A stretch of 64,000 nucleotides of DNA, from assembly GCF_015207065.1 (NCBI RefSeq), contig NZ_JADEXP010000001.1, positions 1 through 64,000 of the forward strand, given 5' to 3'. This DNA comes from Leptolyngbya cf. ectocarpi LEGE 11479 (GTDB lineage Bacteria; Cyanobacteriota; Cyanobacteriia; Phormidesmidales; Phormidesmidaceae). The position numbers were made by a program, and so were the translations under genes. Below, in pieces: positions 10,424-19,897 of this stretch (position 1 is the first letter of the stretch; each line of letters opens with the position of its first letter). The notes beneath the pieces were generated by a model that made no database searches, was not told the DNA's origin, and was given only the letters and a program-made list of their open reading frames with translations.

Positions 10424-10430
10424 TTGAGTT

Positions 10431-10790
10431 ATGAAAGCTACGCGTAAACAGTCTACTCATCGCCGTCACGCCCGTATTCGGCGTCGTATAAAGGGCACTG
10501 CTGAGCGGCCTAGACTAGCCGTCTATCGCTCTAATAATCATATATATGCTCAGGTCATTGATGATTACAAACATCACACCCTGGCTGCGGCTTCTACATT
10601 GGATACCGATCTAAAGGGAGATGACAGCAGTGCCACTAAAGATGCCTCAGCAAAAGTTGGTAAGCTAATTGCTGAGCGTTCTTTGGCCAAAGGTGTCAAG
10701 CAAGTCGTTTTTGATCGTGGTGGTAAACTTTATCATGGTCGGGTTGCAGCCTTGGCAGATGCTGCTCGTGAAGCTGGTCTGGATTTTTAG
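10431..10790 (+). CDS. rplR: 50S ribosomal protein L18
   Basis: 119 residues; [34 protein letters not shown] (written here in part) and the end [19 protein letters not shown] are typical. L18 carries 5S rRNA into the large subunit together with L5. Starts 7 bp after rplF. Confidence 0.96.
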   Translation: MKATRKQSTHRRHARIRRRIKGTAERPRLAVYRSNNHIYAQVIDDYKHHTLAAASTLDTDLKGDDSSATKDASAKVGKLIAERSLAKGVKQVVFDRGGKLYHGRVAALADAAREAGLDF

Positions 10791-10811
10791 GACTTCTTAA
10801 AGGGTTTAAAT

Positions 10812-11336
10812 ATGGCAAAGGAACGTCGTAAGGGTAATAAAGGTAAAGAGAAAGATTCAGAGTGGCAGGAGCGCGTAGTCCAAATCCGCCGTGTGACTAA
10901 GGTAGTCAAGGGTGGTAAAAAGCTCAGTTTTCGCGCCATTGTTGTAATTGGCAATGAAAAAGGCCAAGTTGGCGTTGGCGTAGGTAAGGCTAGCGATGTC
11001 ATTGGTGCAGTGAAAAAAGGTGTAGCCGATGGCAAGAAAAATTTGGTAGAGGTGCCGCTAAACAAGGCATACTCCTTACCTCACCCAGCGAATGGTGAAG
11101 CAGGTGGTGCTCGCGTCTTCATGCGTCCGGCAGCTCCTGGTACAGGGGTTATTGCAGGGGGTGCGGTTCGTACTGTACTTGAACTTGCAGGTGTACGTAA
11201 TGTCTTGGCGAAGCAGCTCGGTTCTGACAACCAGTTGAACAATGCTAGGGCAGCAGCAGATGCTCTGGCTTCATTGAGAACCTTCTCGGAAGTAGCTAAA
11301 GAGCGTGGAATCGCACTTGAAAAGCTATATGCCTAG
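10812..11336 (+). CDS. rpsE: 30S ribosomal protein S5
   Basis: 174 residues. The S5 N-terminal dsRNA-binding fold is seen as [20 protein letters not shown] and the C-terminal domain as [20 protein letters not shown]. The N-terminus has a short Lys/Glu-rich extension. S5 lies at the mRNA entry site and affects decoding fidelity. No rpmD (L30) follows, as is normal for cyanobacteria; rplO comes next. Confidence 0.97.
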   Translation: MAKERRKGNKGKEKDSEWQERVVQIRRVTKVVKGGKKLSFRAIVVIGNEKGQVGVGVGKASDVIGAVKKGVADGKKNLVEVPLNKAYSLPHPANGEAGGARVFMRPAAPGTGVIAGGAVRTVLELAGVRNVLAKQLGSDNQLNNARAAADALASLRTFSEVAKERGIALEKLYA

Positions 11337-11368
11337 GTCTGAAATAGTTGAATTATTAGGTTGAAACG

Positions 11369-11815
11369 ATGAGACTAGAAGATGCCCAGCCTAAAGCTGG
11401 TTCAAGACGACGACGGCGGCGCTTAGGTCGTGGCATTGCGGCAGGTCAAGGGGCTACATGCGGCTTCGGAATGCGCGGTCAGAAATCTCGTTCGGGTCGT
11501 CCTACGCGTCCTGGTTTTGAAGGTGGTCAACTGCCTTTATACCGACGTATTCCGAAGCTTAAGCACTTTCCCATCGTGAATCAGAAGGTATTCACTGTGC
11601 TGAATGTGTCGAATTTGGCCGATTTGGCTGCTGGATCGGAAGTCACCATGGATTCTCTAATGGAAGCTGGCATCATCACATCCGATGATGGCCCACTGAA
11701 AATTTTGGGTGATGGTGAACTTAACGTCGCATTGACAATTAAAGCAGCTGCATTTACGAAAAGTGCTAAAGCCAAAATTGAGGCTGCTGGCGGCACCTGT
11801 GAAATCGTGGCGTAA
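11369..11815 (+). CDS. rplO: 50S ribosomal protein L15
   Basis: 148 residues; [20 protein letters not shown] and [20 protein letters not shown] are the conserved glycine- and arginine-rich L15 segments. Directly upstream of secY, the usual order. The 86-bp gap to secY is the largest within the co-directional spc part before adk. Confidence 0.96.
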   Translation: MRLEDAQPKAGSRRRRRRLGRGIAAGQGATCGFGMRGQKSRSGRPTRPGFEGGQLPLYRRIPKLKHFPIVNQKVFTVLNVSNLADLAAGSEVTMDSLMEAGIITSDDGPLKILGDGELNVALTIKAAAFTKSAKAKIEAAGGTCEIVA

Positions 11816-11901
11816 GCTTCTAGAATAAACCTATATTCTGATCAGCTGTGCTTGAGGTTTTTCGCCTGGGTGCAGCTTGTGTTTAATTAGATTCTAAAAC
11901 T

Positions 11902-13224
11902 ATGGTTGTCAGTCGAGGAAAGACACCCAGTGCCCAGGAAACCTTTTTGCAGATGGCACAAGCTGCTGGTCTGCGTGGGCGTTTGTTGGTGACATTGGGA
12001 CTATTAGTGCTGGTGCGGTTGGGAATGTATATTCCTGTACCAGGAATTGATCGTGTCGCTTTCTCACAGCAGGTTGATGCTGGAGGTTTACTGGGCTTTC
12101 TAGATATCTTTGTGGGTGGTGGTTTATCCCTACTAGGTATATTTGCTTTAGGTATCTTGCCCTATATCAACGCCTCCATCATCATGCAGCTGCTGACAGC
12201 TGCAATTCCACAATTAGAGGATCTTCAAAAAAATGAGGGTGAGGCTGGGCGTCGCAAAATCTCCCAAATTACTCGCTATGTGGCGATGGGATGGGCAGTT
12301 TTGCAAAGCACGCTGCTGGCAAGTTTTTTGCTGAGCCCTTTTGCCAATCAACCTGGCATCCCTTTTATTGTTGAAACCGCTGTAGCTCTGACTGCAGGCT
12401 CCATGTTTGTCATGTGGGTAGGTGAGCTAATTACAGAGCGCGGCGTCGGGAATGGAGCATCGCTCCTGATATTTCTAAATATTGTTTCATCGCTCCCTCG
12501 TTTACTCGACAGTGCTGTAACCGTAGCTCAGTCTCCTACATCATCTCGTCAAGATGTAGCAGGCATAGTCATTGTCAGTCTGGTTTATTTGGCAATGATT
12601 GTCGGGATTGTCTTTGTTCAAGAGGGCATGCGTCGGATCCCCATTGTGTCGGCACGACGTCAGGTAGGTCGTAAACTCTATTTAGAGAAAAGTAATTATT
12701 TACCCTTACGTTTGAACCAGGGTGGAGTGATGCCGATTATTTTTGCATCGGCTATGTTGGTACTTCCGTTGCAGGCAGCACCTTATATTGCTAGCACCTT
12801 ATCTAACCCCGGCGTTTCAGATTTTGTCAATCGATTTTTGAGTCCAGGCTCAATCCCCTATAACCTGATGTATCTGGTGATGATCCTATTCTTCAGCTAC
12901 TTCTACGCCTCACTAGTGGTCGATCCTGAAGACATGTCTCGGAATTTGAAAAAGATGGGTGCCAGTATTCCAGGAATTCGTCCTGGCAAGGCCACTAGCG
13001 ATTTTATTGGTAAGGTGCTCAATCGACTAACGTTTTTGGGAGCCTTGTTTCTTGGAATCGTTGCTGTGGTACCCAGTATGGTCGAAAGTGGTTTGCGCGT
13101 AACCGTGTTTCAAGGATTAGGGGCTACGTCTTTACTAATCCTCGTAGGTGTGGCTATTGATACGGCAAAACAGATCCAAACCTATGTGATTTCTCAACGT
13201 TACGAAGGCATGGTGAAAAAGTAG
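11902..13224 (+). CDS. secY: Preprotein translocase subunit SecY
   Basis: 440 residues with about ten hydrophobic transmembrane segments and the signatures [20 protein letters not shown] (near TM2) and the cytoplasmic loop [20 protein letters not shown]. SecY is the channel of the Sec translocon in both plasma and thylakoid membranes. Length is normal. Its stop TAG shares a base with the GTG of adk (TAGTG), so adk translation is probably coupled. Confidence 0.97.
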   Translation: MVVSRGKTPSAQETFLQMAQAAGLRGRLLVTLGLLVLVRLGMYIPVPGIDRVAFSQQVDAGGLLGFLDIFVGGGLSLLGIFALGILPYINASIIMQLLTAAIPQLEDLQKNEGEAGRRKISQITRYVAMGWAVLQSTLLASFLLSPFANQPGIPFIVETAVALTAGSMFVMWVGELITERGVGNGASLLIFLNIVSSLPRLLDSAVTVAQSPTSSRQDVAGIVIVSLVYLAMIVGIVFVQEGMRRIPIVSARRQVGRKLYLEKSNYLPLRLNQGGVMPIIFASAMLVLPLQAAPYIASTLSNPGVSDFVNRFLSPGSIPYNLMYLVMILFFSYFYASLVVDPEDMSRNLKKMGASIPGIRPGKATSDFIGKVLNRLTFLGALFLGIVAVVPSMVESGLRVTVFQGLGATSLLILVGVAIDTAKQIQTYVISQRYEGMVKK

Positions 13225-13778
13225 TGATAAGAGTAATTTTTTTAGGCCCTCCTGGGGCTGGTAAGGGGACACAGGCTGCGGTTCTATCTCAGATTTTTGG
13301 GGTACCTCACATTTCTACTGGGGACATTCTACGTTCATCAGTTGCGGCTCAAACTGCATTGGGCAAAAAAGCTGAATCTTACATGAATGCAGGAGAACTT
13401 GTACCTGATGACCTCATCCTGGATCTCATTCGTGAGCGTTTAGCTCAAGATGATGCTGCCAAGGGATGGATTTTAGATGGGTTTCCCCGCAATGTCAGTC
13501 AGGCAAACTTTCTGGACAAACTGTTGGCCGAGATTGCACAACCCTGTGAATGTGTACTCAATTTAGAAGTACCTGATAATGTGCTGATATCACGATTACT
13601 TGCCCGAGGCCGTAAAGATGATAATGAAGACGTTATCCGTAATCGATTAGAGGTTTATCGACAGAAAACTGAACCACTGATTGAGTTTTTTCGTAATCGC
13701 CAGCAGTTAGTATCCATCAATGGCAATCAGACAATGGATGCGGTAGCGTCTGATTTGAAGCGGATCTTGCAAGCTTAA
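13224..13778 (+). CDS. adk: Adenylate kinase
   Basis: 184 residues from a GTG overlapping secY by one base. P-loop [10 protein letters not shown] lies at residues 8-17, with STGDILR and the NMP-binding DGFPRN motif downstream. It is the short type lacking the zinc LID insert, usual in cyanobacteria. It catalyses ATP + AMP = 2 ADP. It sits between secY and infA as in many bacteria, followed here by a 254-bp gap with two hairpins. Confidence 0.96.
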   Translation: MIRVIFLGPPGAGKGTQAAVLSQIFGVPHISTGDILRSSVAAQTALGKKAESYMNAGELVPDDLILDLIRERLAQDDAAKGWILDGFPRNVSQANFLDKLLAEIAQPCECVLNLEVPDNVLISRLLARGRKDDNEDVIRNRLEVYRQKTEPLIEFFRNRQQLVSINGNQTMDAVASDLKRILQA

Positions 13779-13871
13779 GTCAGTCCCTAACCCTATCTAA
13801 CGTTAATCAGTACTCACTGAGAGCTATTTGATAGTATTTTAGGTAGCGTTTGTTACGCTATTAGGATGAGG

Positions 13872-13898
13872 GCACCATTAGATCAAGTAAAATGGTGC
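13872..13898. other. Inverted repeat after adk
   Basis: GCACCATT at 13872-13879 pairs with AATGGTGC at 13891-13898 around an 11-nt loop. No U-run follows. It could be part of the 3' end of the adk message or a protein site. Confidence 0.35.
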
Positions 13899-13964
13899 TA
13901 TAAAAATCCTAAGTTTTGCCAATGGGTAGAGTGGATATCCTAAAGCATCGGGATATCGACTGAA

Positions 13965-13997
13965 AAAGCGGATGGACGGTTGGGGTCTATCCGCTTT
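13965..13997 (+). terminator. Terminator-like hairpin just upstream of infA
   Basis: A 13-bp stem (13965-13977 with 13985-13997, one G-T wobble) encloses a 7-nt loop GGTTGGG. It is followed by ATG and then TTTAGTTTTTT at 14001-14011. This has the form of an intrinsic terminator for the ribosomal cluster, yet infA starts only 35 bp downstream of the stem, so it could attenuate rather than end transcription. Confidence 0.7.
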
Positions 13998-14032
13998 ATG
14001 TTTAGTTTTTTACTGAGTTGAGGAATAGCTAA

Positions 14033-14257
14033 TTGTCTAAGCAAGATTTAATTGAAATGGAAGGGACTGTTACCGAATCTCTTCCTAACGCTATGTTTCG
14101 GGTTGATTTGGATAATGGGTTTAATGTTCTGGCTCATATCTCTGGCAAAATCCGCCGTAACTATATCAAGATTTTGCCCGGAGATCGAGTCAAGGTTGAG
14201 CTGACTCCCTACGATCTGACAAAGGGACGCATCACATATCGTTTGAGGAAAAAGTAA
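14033..14257 (+). CDS. infA: Translation initiation factor IF-1
   Basis: 74 residues from a TTG start with AGGA at 14021-14024, 8 nt upstream. The sequence [20 protein letters not shown] and the OB-fold core with [17 protein letters not shown] are unmistakable. IF-1 binds the A site during initiation. In most cyanobacteria rpmJ, rpsM, rpsK, rpoA and rplQ come next; here the next gene is convergent and unrelated, so the cluster ends at infA. A rare TTG and an upstream terminator-like hairpin suggest tight control of expression. Confidence 0.95.
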
Positions 14258-14278
14258 TTTTCCGATGTTAGTTTTCCA

Positions 14279-14300
14279 TGCGCCGAAAGCGGGCTGCGCA
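14279..14300 (+). terminator. Possible weak terminator after infA
   Basis: TGCGC (14279-14283) and GCGCA (14296-14300) can pair around a 12-nt loop, followed by GTTTT. The stem is short, so this is tentative. Confidence 0.3.
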
Positions 14301-14303
14301 GTT

Positions 14304-15362
14304 TTAGTCACACAGAATAGCATCTAAAATTGGGGCTGCGTCAAAGCGAACAACATCTGTACAGGGAAGTCCAGTGGTTGCTGATAGACCTGAGATTGTC
14401 TTCTTTGCTTCTTCTTCAGTTACACCAAAGGTATTTAATGCAATCCCTACAATCCGGGGAGAAGTAAACGTCCCACCTGCCGAAGCTACAGTCTCATAAA
14501 GATGAGTCACCTCTTGAATAGGAGGAATGATAAAGTCTGGAAAGTGTTGAATGCGCTCCAGATTAATTTTATGTACCAGTACGAGGTGTGTAGGTTGGGA
14601 ACCTCGCAGTAAAGGTAGGGTTGCTGTCGATGCAGGATTTAGCAGAGATCCTTGCCCTTCGATATAGAGCACTTCGTTGTGATTTGCTGAGGCCATGACA
14701 GCTTGTTCGATGGCTCCAGCGGCAAAGTCTACTCGTACAGCATCCAGGGCTATCCCAGAAGCGCCAAGCATCAGGGCAGTTTGCCCCGTAGCAATCAATT
14801 GAGATGTCAACCCTCGAGCTTGGGTGGCTCGGTTAAGCTCGATACAGGTGGACATTTTGCCCACGGCCATGTCGGTGCCCACGGCTAATACTCGACGACA
14901 GCTTAGTCGCCTAGCTTGGCCTGTACCGACGGATAATCCGGTGGGTTCTTGTCGCATATCCCAAATCCACTGATCAGGATATCGAGCAGGGTCAAGATGC
15001 TTGGTGAGGCTAGGGTCGTCATTAAAGTAGGTATGGAGACCGTTCATGATGCTGAGACCTGCTGCGATCGCAACCCGCACATCGTCTAACCATGGCTCTG
15101 GCAACCGCCCCCCCGATGGCGCTAGCCCAATTGCCAACACATCTGGCTCATAGGCCAGCGCAGCCTCCATCGTAGCCACAATAGGAACTTCACGATTGAT
15201 GCCAGTCAGCGCTTTGAGCGATTCTCCAGCGCAGGTTTCGTCAATCACAACAGCGATAAGATTTTCGCTGTAGCGCAGCAATGCTAGCCCCGTTTTGCCC
15301 TTAGGGCCGGTGATACCGTTATGGAACAAGATAGCAATGCGATGGTGGGGTTGGAGATGCAT
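14304..15362 (-). CDS. DUF1611 family P-loop protein
   Basis: 352 residues. An N-terminal Rossmann-like part is followed by a P-loop-like GTDMAVGKMSTCIEL near residues 175-189 and the conserved stretch EGQGSLLNPAS near 235-245, features of the DUF1611 family. Members include DgcN, reported to act on D-glutamate in marine bacteria, but there is no dgcA-like dehydrogenase or racemase beside this copy, so that role should not be assumed. It is convergent with infA and lies 132 bp downstream of chrA on the same strand. Confidence 0.8.
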   Translation of the reverse strand: MHLQPHHRIAILFHNGITGPKGKTGLALLRYSENLIAVVIDETCAGESLKALTGINREVPIVATMEAALAYEPDVLAIGLAPSGGRLPEPWLDDVRVAIAAGLSIMNGLHTYFNDDPSLTKHLDPARYPDQWIWDMRQEPTGLSVGTGQARRLSCRRVLAVGTDMAVGKMSTCIELNRATQARGLTSQLIATGQTALMLGASGIALDAVRVDFAAGAIEQAVMASANHNEVLYIEGQGSLLNPASTATLPLLRGSQPTHLVLVHKINLERIQHFPDFIIPPIQEVTHLYETVASAGGTFTSPRIVGIALNTFGVTEEEAKKTISGLSATTGLPCTDVVRFDAAPILDAILCD

Positions 15363-15494
15363 AATCAGTCAGGGAAACACTATGGGGAAATTGTGAGCTG
15401 TATAGCTCGGTAATTTCGTACTGTACACAACGTTTCGACTGGAATAACTCAAAACTCAAAAACCAAAAGACCCTGCGGCAAGTCGTCCAAATAT

Positions 15495-16679
15495 CTACAA
15501 ACCTGAAGCTCCACCATCTAACAGCGGATATCCGAACAGACCGAGTACAGCACCACCGAGAATCAGTTTCCAAGCAGTCACTTTGAAATGGATAATCGCA
15601 ATGAGAGCTGCGATCGCAACCACCACAGCCAATACCGACAAAGGCCAGGTCACCTGACCAAATGTAGTTTGGCCTAGGGGCACTGCCGCCGCCATAATTG
15701 CCCCGACCACAGCCGGTTTGATTCCTTTAAGAAACGCCTGTACCCAAGGGTTTTTCCGCAAACGCACCAGCAGGGGAGCTGCCAGCATAATAAACAAAAA
15801 TGACGGTGTGAAAATGCCGACAGCCGAGATCAGCGCCCCCAAAAAACCAGCCATTTTATACCCCACAAAGGCAGCTGTCAGGACGACTGGACCAGGGCTC
15901 AGCTGACCGATAGCCACGCCATTAATAAAGTCGGCAGTAGAAAGCCAGTCCAGCCGTTCAACCACCTCAAACTCGAGTAAAGGAATAATCACTAACCCTC
16001 CCCCAAAAATGAGGGTGCCAACCTTAAGAAAAAAGGTAAACAACGGCCACCCATAGGTCGAGAGTCGCTCAATGCCCCAAAAGCCAGGCTGCAATATGGC
16101 CAATACCCCCAAGGGCATAACACTATTGAAACGTCGTCCCTTCGGGCCATAAATGCCCATCCCCAATAATCCTGCTAGTAAGAATACAACCGGGGTACTA
16201 AGACTGCCGAAAGCACTGGCCAAAAACGCTATCACAGCAATACTGACCCCAATCCAGTTCTGAATAGACTTGCGGCCTAATTTGTAACAAAAGCCAAGGA
16301 TGATAGCAATCATCACAGGCGACAAGCCAAAAAATACAGCCATCAGCTGAGGCAGTTGCTGAAATCGAAAATAGACCCAGCTCAAACCCACCACAATAAA
16401 AAATGCTGGCGTAATAAAAGCCAAACCTGCTAACAATGCCCCGAGCCAGCCACCATAGACATAGCCTGTGTAAATCCCCATTTGGGTAGAAGCTGGCCCC
16501 GGCAACATCTCACAGACCGCTAAACCATCGCTAAATTCATCGGAGCTGAGCCAGCCACGGCGCTCTACTGCCTCGTCATTGATCATGGCAATGTGAGCCT
16601 GGGGACCACCAAAGCCAATTGCCCCCAGTTTAAAAAAGAGCCCAGTCAGCTCCTGCAGCCGACTTAATTGAGTATTCAT
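15495..16679 (-). CDS. chrA: Chromate transporter (two-domain ChrA)
   Basis: 394 residues with two homologous CHR domains. The first has FFKLGAIGFGGPQAHIAM near residues 16-33 and LPGPASTQMGIYTGY; the second has KVGTLIFGGGLVIIPLLE and QLSPGPVVLTAAFVGY. About ten hydrophobic segments put it in the inner membrane. Long-chain ChrA proteins export chromate, and some relatives may carry sulfate. It is divergent from a LysR regulator across about 100 bp holding a dyad, so it may be a target of that regulator. Confidence 0.9.
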   Translation of the reverse strand: MNTQLSRLQELTGLFFKLGAIGFGGPQAHIAMINDEAVERRGWLSSDEFSDGLAVCEMLPGPASTQMGIYTGYVYGGWLGALLAGLAFITPAFFIVVGLSWVYFRFQQLPQLMAVFFGLSPVMIAIILGFCYKLGRKSIQNWIGVSIAVIAFLASAFGSLSTPVVFLLAGLLGMGIYGPKGRRFNSVMPLGVLAILQPGFWGIERLSTYGWPLFTFFLKVGTLIFGGGLVIIPLLEFEVVERLDWLSTADFINGVAIGQLSPGPVVLTAAFVGYKMAGFLGALISAVGIFTPSFLFIMLAAPLLVRLRKNPWVQAFLKGIKPAVVGAIMAAAVPLGQTTFGQVTWPLSVLAVVVAIAALIAIIHFKVTAWKLILGGAVLGLFGYPLLDGGASGL

Positions 16680-16708
16680 AGAAAAATCCCACTCAAACAG
16701 GTTTCTTT

Positions 16709-16726
16709 GATAGAATAGAGTCTATC
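16709..16726. promoter_or_regulatory. Dyad in the chrA-lysR divergent region
   Basis: GATAGA (16709-16714), six bases, TCTATC (16721-16726). The nested ATAGAGTCTAT is a second perfect dyad. Placement between a LysR gene and the divergent chrA is the classic location for a LysR-type operator, but binding is inferred. Confidence 0.45.
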
Positions 16727-16764
16727 GAACAAGACATTACGATTTACTTGCTCATAGCCGCAAC

Positions 16765-16769
16765 GAGGA
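16765..16769 (+). promoter_or_regulatory. Ribosome binding site for the lysR GTG start
   Basis: GAGGA at 16765-16769 sits 8 nt before GTG 16778 and favours that codon over the in-frame TTG at 16748. Confidence 0.6.
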
Positions 16770-16777
16770 TTCAGCCC

Positions 16778-17755
16778 GTGATTCATGCGACGCTCCATCA
16801 GCTCAAGGTGTTTGAAGCCACTGCGCGCCACGGTAGCTTCACCCGTGCAGCCGAAGAACTCTATTTAACCCAGCCAACGGTATCGATACAAGTCAAGCAG
16901 CTTACAAAAGCTGTCGGACTACCGCTATTTGAACAAATTGGAAAACGTCTATACCTGACCCAGGCAGGCAAAAAACTGCTAGAAACCTGTCAGGAAATTT
17001 TTCAGGGTCTGTCCCAGTTTGAGATGTCCATTGCCGATCTTAAGGGCATGAAGCAGGGCAAACTGAGCCTAGCTGTAATTACTACGGCTAAGTACTTTGT
17101 GCCTCGACTGCTGGGGCCGTTCTGCAAACGCTACCCTGGGATCGATATTTCCCTCAAGGTCACTAACCATCAGAATATCCAGGAACGGATGCTCAATAAT
17201 CGGGAAGATTTGTTTATTTTTAGCCAGCTGCCAAGCCAGCCAGATCTTAAAACCTATCCTTTTTTGGACAATCCACTGGTGGTGATCGCACCCACCGACC
17301 ATCCGTTAGCTGGAAAAAAGAACATCCCAATTGATGCCCTAAACCACGAGCCTTTTATCATGCGCGAACCGGGCTCAGGGACACGCGAGGCCGTACAAAA
17401 GCTATTTTCTGAGAACAATATAGATGTCAAGGTGCGGCTGGAACTGGGTAGCAACGAAGCGATTAAACAAGGTATTGCCGGTGGTCTTGGCGTTTCTGTT
17501 TTGTCGCAGCACACTATTATCTCGGAAGGGACTACGGGCGAGTTTGCCATCCTTGACGTGGAAGGATTTCCTATCCCCCGTCAGTGGTATGTGGGCCATT
17601 TAGCTGGCAAACAGCTCTCTGTAGTGGCTGAGAGCTTTTTACAATACCTGCTAGATGAAAGTCCGGCCATGGCGAAGAAGTTTTTACCAGGCCTGGGAAA
17701 TCCAATCCTGGGTCAAGAAGACGTGCCTGGAAAAGAAACAGCAACGGTAGGATAA
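16778..17755 (+). CDS. LysR-type regulator of the CbbR/CmpR/RbcR group
   Basis: 325 residues from GTG 16778. The N-terminal winged helix is LHQLKVFEATARHGSFTRAA followed by EELYLTQPTVSIQVKQL; the effector-binding domain spans residues 90-300. The closest remembered relatives are the cyanobacterial carbon-metabolism regulators CmpR, RbcR and NdhR, which sense Calvin-cycle or photorespiratory metabolites. It is convergent with ndhF1; a gene of this group near ndhF1 is a known cyanobacterial arrangement as far as I recall. Which of the paralogues it is cannot be decided by eye. Confidence 0.85.
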   Translation: MIHATLHQLKVFEATARHGSFTRAAEELYLTQPTVSIQVKQLTKAVGLPLFEQIGKRLYLTQAGKKLLETCQEIFQGLSQFEMSIADLKGMKQGKLSLAVITTAKYFVPRLLGPFCKRYPGIDISLKVTNHQNIQERMLNNREDLFIFSQLPSQPDLKTYPFLDNPLVVIAPTDHPLAGKKNIPIDALNHEPFIMREPGSGTREAVQKLFSENNIDVKVRLELGSNEAIKQGIAGGLGVSVLSQHTIISEGTTGEFAILDVEGFPIPRQWYVGHLAGKQLSVVAESFLQYLLDESPAMAKKFLPGLGNPILGQEDVPGKETATVG

Positions 17756-17760
17756 CTAAA

Positions 17761-17797
17761 CAAGAATGCCTAACCCCAAAAAGGATTAGGCATCTTG
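17761..17797. terminator. Bidirectional hairpin between lysR and ndhF1
   Basis: Left arm 17761-17777 pairs with right arm 17783-17797 (core ATGCCTAA with TTAGGCAT, plus CAAG with CTTG, one bulge and one mismatch) around AAAAA. The tract of A on one strand is T on the other. It sits in the 72-bp gap of a convergent pair. Confidence 0.65.
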
Positions 17798-17827
17798 AAA
17801 CTCAACATTCAAGGCTGATCGCAGCTG

Positions 17828-19897
17828 CTAGGTCAAACCTGATAGCAGCACTAGACCCAGCACAGCCCCAAACACAATCAGGGCATAGAATTGAGCACGT
17901 CCGGTTTCTAGGTACTTTAGACCTTCACCGGTAATCAACGTCAGGAAACCCGTCAGGTTAACAATCCCGTCTACAAGCTTAACGTCCGTGGTGAGTGCTG
18001 CTTTGGCAATCTTGCGACTGCCTTGGACAAAGACGGTGTCGTAGATATCGTCTACGTACCATTTGTTGAGGGAGAAGTTATAGAGGGGCTTGATCTTATT
18101 TGCGATCGCACCCGCATCGATTACCTTCACCACATACATCAGTACCGCCAGAGTAATCCCGACAACTGAGATCGCCACAGAACTGCCAGCCATAATGGCA
18201 AACTCATGCAGATCAACCTCTTCGGCCAGCTCAGCTACGGTCACTACTTCACCTGGGGCAGAGATAAACGCCTCAAAGTAGTTGGCAAAGGGTGTGCCCA
18301 TCAAACCAACTAGAATAGAGGGAACCGCCAGTAACATCAGCGGTAGCGTCATCGTAATCGGTGATTCGTGGGGCTCAGATGCATGGTGATCGTCATGATC
18401 TTCCTCCGCTGTCGGCATTTCCTGAGTACTCATTGCCCCAGGGCCGAGGGAAGCGCCCATGCGTTGAAGAGTCTCAATGCGTAACTGCTCTTTGATATCC
18501 GCATTGGTACCGCGAAACTCACCTTCAAACGTAGAGAAGTACATACGAAACATGTAAAACGCGGTGATTCCAGCGGTCACCCAGCCCACAGCCCACAGTA
18601 AAGGACTCACCTGGAAGGTGGAACCCAGAATTTCATCTTTAGACCAGAAGCCAGCAAAAGGAGGAATCCCGGAAATAGCCAGGGTACCGATTAGGAAGGT
18701 AATGGCTGTTGCCGGCATATATTTACGCAGCCCCCCCATCAAACGCATGTCTTGGGCATAGGTGGGGTTATGACCAACCACACCCTCCATGCCATGGATG
18801 ACTGAACCAGACCCGAGAAACAGCATCGCCTTGAAATAGGCGTGGGTCATCAGGTGGAAAAGCCCCGCGCTGTAGGCCCCCACCCCCATGGCCATCACCA
18901 TGTAACCCAGCTGGGACATGGTGGAATAGGCGAGGCCTTTCTTAATATCGTTTTGCGTGATGGCGATGGTGGCCCCCACCATGGCGGTAAAGGCACCCAC
19001 ATAGGCAATGGTAGTCATGGCCACCGGAATCTCTTCAAATACCGGGTACATGCGACCAATCAGAAATACCCCAGCTGCAACCATAGTGGCCGCGTGAATC
19101 AGGGCAGAAATGGGGGTGGGGCCTTCCATGGCATCCGGTAGCCACACGTGGAGCGGAAACTGGGCGGACTTCGCCATGGGACCCATGAAGACTAAAATCG
19201 CAAACAGCGCTGCGATCGCACCGGGTAAACTGCCCACTTCCACCAGGTGAGTGAGGCGCTCACCCATGACATCAAACTCAAAGCTGCCGGTGGCCCAAAA
19301 GATACCCAACATGCCCAGCAGCAGGCCAAAGTCACCGACGCGGTTGGTAACAAATGCTTTCTGACAGGCATCTGCCGCTGGCTTACGGTTGTACCAAAAA
19401 CCAATGAGCAGGTAGGAACACATGCCCACCAACTCCCAGAACACATAAACCTGTACCAGGTTAGGACTGAGCACCAGACCCAGCATGGAGAAACTAAACA
19501 GGCTCAAATAGGCATAAAACCTAACATAGCCAGGATCGTGAGCCATGTAGCCATCGGTGTAGACCATCACCAAAAAGGCCACCGTGGTTACAATCACCAA
19601 CATCAGCGAGGCCAGGTGATCGATGGTGTACCCCATCTGCAGATGAAAGCTGCCTGCTGAGGCCCAATCAAACATAAATGAATAGGTTTCGTGACCATTC
19701 CACTGACTCCAGAAGAGGCCAAAGGACATCACCATCGCCGCCCCAATCAGGCTAACGATCAGTATTGAACTAGGTGTACGTAGCTTGCTTGTGGCGTCGC
19801 TATAGCTGATCAGACCCACACCCACAATCGCTGCACCGAGAAGGGGCAGTGCTGGGATGAGCCATGCGTAAGAATAAAGAGGTTCCAAGGCTTCCAT
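17828..19897 (-). CDS. ndhF1: NAD(P)H-quinone oxidoreductase subunit 5 (NdhF1)
   Basis: 689 residues from ATG 19897 (MEALEPLYSYAWLIPALPLL). An in-frame start at 19951 would add 18 polar residues absent from the family. The protein has about 16 membrane segments, the proton-channel signature PLHVWLPDAMEGPTPISALI and HAYFKAMLFLGSGSVIH. The C-terminal part, with an acidic/His-rich loop EEDHDDHHASE, and the long final helix fit NdhF of the respiratory/cyclic NDH-1L complex. Assignment to F1 rather than the CO2-uptake paralogues F3/F4 rests on overall resemblance and the LysR neighbour. Confidence 0.92.
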   Translation of the reverse strand: MEALEPLYSYAWLIPALPLLGAAIVGVGLISYSDATSKLRTPSSILIVSLIGAAMVMSFGLFWSQWNGHETYSFMFDWASAGSFHLQMGYTIDHLASLMLVIVTTVAFLVMVYTDGYMAHDPGYVRFYAYLSLFSFSMLGLVLSPNLVQVYVFWELVGMCSYLLIGFWYNRKPAADACQKAFVTNRVGDFGLLLGMLGIFWATGSFEFDVMGERLTHLVEVGSLPGAIAALFAILVFMGPMAKSAQFPLHVWLPDAMEGPTPISALIHAATMVAAGVFLIGRMYPVFEEIPVAMTTIAYVGAFTAMVGATIAITQNDIKKGLAYSTMSQLGYMVMAMGVGAYSAGLFHLMTHAYFKAMLFLGSGSVIHGMEGVVGHNPTYAQDMRLMGGLRKYMPATAITFLIGTLAISGIPPFAGFWSKDEILGSTFQVSPLLWAVGWVTAGITAFYMFRMYFSTFEGEFRGTNADIKEQLRIETLQRMGASLGPGAMSTQEMPTAEEDHDDHHASEPHESPITMTLPLMLLAVPSILVGLMGTPFANYFEAFISAPGEVVTVAELAEEVDLHEFAIMAGSSVAISVVGITLAVLMYVVKVIDAGAIANKIKPLYNFSLNKWYVDDIYDTVFVQGSRKIAKAALTTDVKLVDGIVNLTGFLTLITGEGLKYLETGRAQFYALIVFGAVLGLVLLSGLT

